Shown here: positions 61,992 through 64,000 of the stretch, piece by piece
How the letters are laid out: each line of letters begins with the position of its first letter
Position numbering within the stretch: position 1 is the stretch's first letter
Origin: a virus
Virus record (IMG/VR): IMGVR_UViG_3300022074_000030
Coordinates: 1 to 64,000 of that record
Direction: 5' to 3' (one strand)
DNA length: 64,000 bases
Notes under the pieces: model-generated
The model's database searches: none
Told to the model about the DNA's origin: nothing
The model's input: only the letters and a program-made list of their open reading frames with translations
Program-made: the position numbers and the translations under genes

Positions 61992-62459
61992 TTAAAATCT
62001 TCCGAGAAATCTTGCGATGTGATGTACCCAAGGTAAGAGCATTACTGCCATAAAGAGATTTGCACCACTATGAGCTATAGCTATTCGTAGCGTATCACCT
62101 TTTGGCATGCCGTCTGATACAAAGAAACCTGCGAGCCATATAGTACCAGTAGTTCCTATGTTTGCTCCAAGAACTGCGGCAATGGCTGCTGGTAGTGGGA
62201 GAGCTCCACTTGCAACAAGAGCTATGATTGCAGTGGTAGATAATGATGAAGATTGCCAGAGCAGTGTCATAACAATTCCACCTATAAACATATAAATCGG
62301 ATTACCTAAAAAGAAGTTTAAGTGTTCTAAGTTTCCCATGGATTTCATTCCACCGGAAAACATTTTAAGACCTATATAAAAAACTATAAGTCCAACAAGC
62401 GCCGTTATAACGGGATTACCTAGTTCCATCTTACATACCTTTTTAATTAATTCGTTCAT
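61992..62459 (-). CDS. One-repeat Na+/phosphate cotransporter-like protein
   Basis: This 155-residue membrane protein has several hydrophobic spans (ALVGLIVFYIGLKMFSGGMK, YMFIGGIVMTLL). It has the Na/Pi cotransporter signature QSSSLSTT (69-76) and VLGANIGTTGTIWLA (97-111), and IAHSGANLF (127-135), which aligns with the FN part of the family. Full cotransporters (NptA/YjbB) have two inverted QSSS repeats; this protein has one, so it would need to dimerise. It is probably an auxiliary metabolic gene for phosphate uptake. A strong terminator follows. Confidence 0.78.
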   Translation of the reverse strand: MNELIKKVCKMELGNPVITALVGLIVFYIGLKMFSGGMKSMGNLEHLNFFLGNPIYMFIGGIVMTLLWQSSSLSTTAIIALVASGALPLPAAIAAVLGANIGTTGTIWLAGFFVSDGMPKGDTLRIAIAHSGANLFMAVMLLPWVHHIARFLGRF

Positions 62460-62470
62460 ACTAATATGTA

Positions 62471-62638
62471 TTACTTGCGTCTATCTCGGTATGTTACACT
62501 TTTATTAAACTTTTTTCTATGAGAAGATTTTTTTCTATCTTCTGCACGGTATTGTGGATCATAGTGTTCGTATCCGCGGATACCATTCTCTTTAGCCCAA
62601 GCAGCAATCATTTCTGGTCTATGTTTCATTCTACTCAT
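62471..62638 (-). CDS. Small basic hypothetical protein
   Basis: This 55-residue reading frame (ATG at 62638, stop at 62471) has an ATGA overlap with the upstream stop, which supports it. It starts MSRMKHRPEMIAAWAKENGI and ends KKSSHRKKFNKSVTYRDRRK. Basic, aromatic-containing. Function is unknown. Confidence 0.65.
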   Translation of the reverse strand: MSRMKHRPEMIAAWAKENGIRGYEHYDPQYRAEDRKKSSHRKKFNKSVTYRDRRK

Positions 62639-63042
62639 TTTTGAAACCTGACTGTATACGTTTTTCCTTCGTACTGGAAAGTGATTGACGAATGAGAGTA
62701 GACTGTTCGAGACTCTTCCTTATAACGCGTTTGATTCCTGCAGTATCTCTTAACACCGCCACTAGCGCTACTATTTGAATGACCAAGCATGCCACCAATA
62801 ATAGCTCCGATTGCACCACCATCTTTTTCTCCTTTGATGTTGTTACCTAATATTCCACCGATAATTGCTCCGGCAAGAGCATCTCCGGTCTTGTCACCCG
62901 ATGTGACTTGATCTCTACAAACTTCAACTGTATAAGGTGTTTGACTTATGACAGACTTATAGTGATCTCGTACTTGATTAGCGTATGCAGAACCTGTAAA
63001 AAATACTAAGCTTGCACATGCAATATACGTTAATCTATTCAT
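62635..63042 (-). CDS. Signal-peptide protein with glycine-zipper 2TM domain
   Basis: In this 135-residue protein an N-terminal signal peptide (RLTYIACASLVFFTGSAYAN) is followed by a glycine-zipper pattern (DALAGAIIGGILGNNIKGEK, DGGAIGAIIGGMLGHSNSSA) and a small C-terminal beta region with CRN and YEGKTYTVRF. It resembles the rickettsial 17-kDa surface antigen family and phage relatives. The predicted location is the outer membrane or envelope. The role is not known; it may modify the host envelope. Confidence 0.78.
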   Translation of the reverse strand: MNRLTYIACASLVFFTGSAYANQVRDHYKSVISQTPYTVEVCRDQVTSGDKTGDALAGAIIGGILGNNIKGEKDGGAIGAIIGGMLGHSNSSASGGVKRYCRNQTRYKEESRTVYSHSSITFQYEGKTYTVRFQK

Positions 63043-63269
63043 AATTGGTTTATCTCCTTCAACTGATCTACTAAACTTTTTGACTCTTTAGGATTTTCTT
63101 TAAGTTGTAAACGAGCTGCATACAATCTTTCAAGTCTTTTCTTTACTGACTTGACTTTTTTGGATTTACTTTCCCAAAAATTAATTTCATTTAATACTCT
63201 ATCCATTCCCATTGACATGGCTAGAGTATCTCTAACTACGCTTCTTCCTATCACTTCTTTAACTTCCAT
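63039..63269 (-). CDS. Small coiled-coil hypothetical protein
   Basis: This 76-residue protein starts MEVKEVIGRSVVRDTLAMSM and has a basic coiled coil in its second half (KSVKKRLERLYAARLQLKEN). It overlaps both neighbours by a few bases. No family recognised. Confidence 0.6.
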   Translation of the reverse strand: MEVKEVIGRSVVRDTLAMSMGMDRVLNEINFWESKSKKVKSVKKRLERLYAARLQLKENPKESKSLVDQLKEINQL

Positions 63270-63439
63270 AAAATATATTCTTCACCATTAGATTTCATGG
63301 TGATTGCAGGAACACCCGATGCTTTTGTCTTACCGACGTATTCCCATTCGTAGCCTTCTTTCATTTGAGAGTTGGCTGTGTTTCTAAAATCTTGAGTGTC
63401 CATACTGAACATACCAAGAACTAGTGCGATAATACCCAT
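63251..63439 (-). CDS. Small protein with hydrophobic N-terminus
   Basis: This 62-residue protein starts MGIIALVLGMFSMDTQDFRN, a short hydrophobic segment, then KEGYEWEYVGKTKASGVPAI and a basic end. It may be membrane-anchored with a small soluble domain. AGGAGG precedes the start. Confidence 0.62.
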   Translation of the reverse strand: MGIIALVLGMFSMDTQDFRNTANSQMKEGYEWEYVGKTKASGVPAITMKSNGEEYILWKLKK

Positions 63440-63467
63440 ATTTTCCTCCTAAGGTAAGAGAAGTAGC

Positions 63468-64000
63468 CTAAGCTACTTCCGCAAATTTTAATGCTGTATT
63501 AAGAGCATTTCTTTTTTTAATTTGGTTTCCACCAAACCATGATGAGTAAAGTCTGTTGTCAGAATTTCTACCTTGTAGATGATCTGTAACATACGTTACT
63601 GAATTAAATGCCTGCCACCAAGAACCTTCAGCAAACTTTGCGCCAGGTTGTTGCTCTAATGCATCATAACATGCAATGGCATTCTTGGAAAGAGTTTCCA
63701 TAGAAAGAGATTTATTTTGTACTCTCTTATCCGCAGTTCTTGGATAAACTGTATTGTAGAACTCAATAAGAGAATCAATGTTGTATCTCTTAGAACCAAG
63801 AAACTCAGCCATTTCTTTATAAGTCTTCAACTTATCGGAAGCGATGCCAAGAGCTTTCTTAACTTCGTTTGCGTTGAATTCAACTCTATGGCCGACTTTT
63901 ACAGACCTTTGAGCCTGTGCCTCGAGTGAAAGTGAAAGTGTATTGTTACATACAACTCTGATTGGTGTAAATCTAATATCGATAGACTTACCATATAAGT
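63468..64000 (-). CDS. DUF932-type protein, 5' part cut by window
   Basis: This is the C-terminal 177 codons of a minus-strand gene that continues past the right edge. The open frame includes RFTPIRVVCNNTLSLSLEAQ and KVGHRVEFNANEVKKALGIA. The region near 63830-63468 includes WWQAFNSVTYVTDHLQGRNS, the DUF932 pattern of phage and plasmid proteins of unknown function. A GAAGTAGC/GCTACTTC hairpin overlaps the stop codon and may weaken read-through. Confidence 0.75.
   Translation of the reverse strand, partial: LYGKSIDIRFTPIRVVCNNTLSLSLEAQAQRSVKVGHRVEFNANEVKKALGIASDKLKTYKEMAEFLGSKRYNIDSLIEFYNTVYPRTADKRVQNKSLSMETLSKNAIACYDALEQQPGAKFAEGSWWQAFNSVTYVTDHLQGRNSDNRLYSSWFGGNQIKKRNALNTALKFAEVA

Noticed and set aside
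62631-62822. 63-codon hydrophobic reading frame on the minus strand
   Set aside because: It lies completely inside the glycine-zipper gene in another frame; the hydrophobic look comes from the Gly/Ala-rich codons.
63460-63479. 8-bp hairpin GAAGTAGC/GCTACTTC as a terminator
   Set aside because: No T-run follows on the minus strand and a Shine-Dalgarno for the next gene comes right after; at most a weak attenuator.

Overview
The window is a 64 kb piece of an AT-rich genome of a marine T4-like myovirus. It carries recognisable T4-type baseplate and tail genes (gp4, gp5, gp6, gp8, gp25, gp26, gp27, gp48, gp53 and gp54 types), gp32 and gp33, and T4-type late promoters (TATAAATA). Its fibre, DUF4815-like and lysine-rich proteins are of the kind seen in pelagic phages. 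Sigma70-type early promoters (TTTACW, 17 nt, TATAAT or TAGAAT) fit a low-GC bacterial host; SAR11 or a similar alphaproteobacterium is only an inference. Both ends cut genes. There is no stretch over 300 bases without a gene.

Layout. Positions 1-17,200 (minus strand) hold an unusually rich array of small fibre or adhesin proteins around one 1896-residue fibre. Many share an N-terminal tag and differ in the C-terminal domain (C1q-like, DYEEG-WTP, EIAQ-ending), and several are clearly duplicated. Positions 17,200-37,160 (minus) hold the baseplate: fibre-linking proteins, gp8, gp6, gp25, a spike, an amidase-like protein, an OB-fold/tail-lysozyme protein, gp27, gp53 and gp48. Positions 37,214-41,618 (plus) hold gp4, an unknown conserved protein, gp54, gp26, a gp51-like frame and a tape measure protein. 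Positions 41,615-48,800 (minus) are an early replication and nucleotide region: gp32, gp33, many small proteins, a GIY-YIG nuclease and a B12-dependent ribonucleotide reductase, with four near-identical early promoters. Positions 48,806-61,920 (minus) look like one late operon, opened by a late promoter at 61,914-61,921. It encodes a run of basic proteins and two nucleotidyltransferase-like enzymes, then an overlapping spanin pair. Positions 61,992-64,000 (minus) hold a one-repeat Na/Pi transporter-like protein, a glycine-zipper protein and a DUF932 protein, closed by a strong terminator.

The two most interesting signals are these. (1) A perfect T-TTT-TTA slippery heptamer sits directly before the gp26 stop codon, with a 10-bp stem 6 nt downstream. 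It leads into a gp51-like frame that has no start site of its own and lies immediately before the tape measure gene. This is the lambda G/GT arrangement inside a T4-type baseplate hub locus. (2) Several unrelated proteins of the late 52-62 kb operon, including two putative enzymes, begin with a segment like the T4 capsid-targeting sequence (for example MINFKEYISE against T4 MKTYQEFIAE). This suggests a set of enzymes packaged in the head and delivered with the DNA.

Small genes added here that are easy to miss are at 46269-46397, 53840-53980, 62471-62638 and the gp51-like frame at 39713-39895. Starts were moved for 2398-2649, 44213-44413, 45370-45552, 46372-46536, 52441-53547, 53980-54144, 54144-54458 and 58158-59252.
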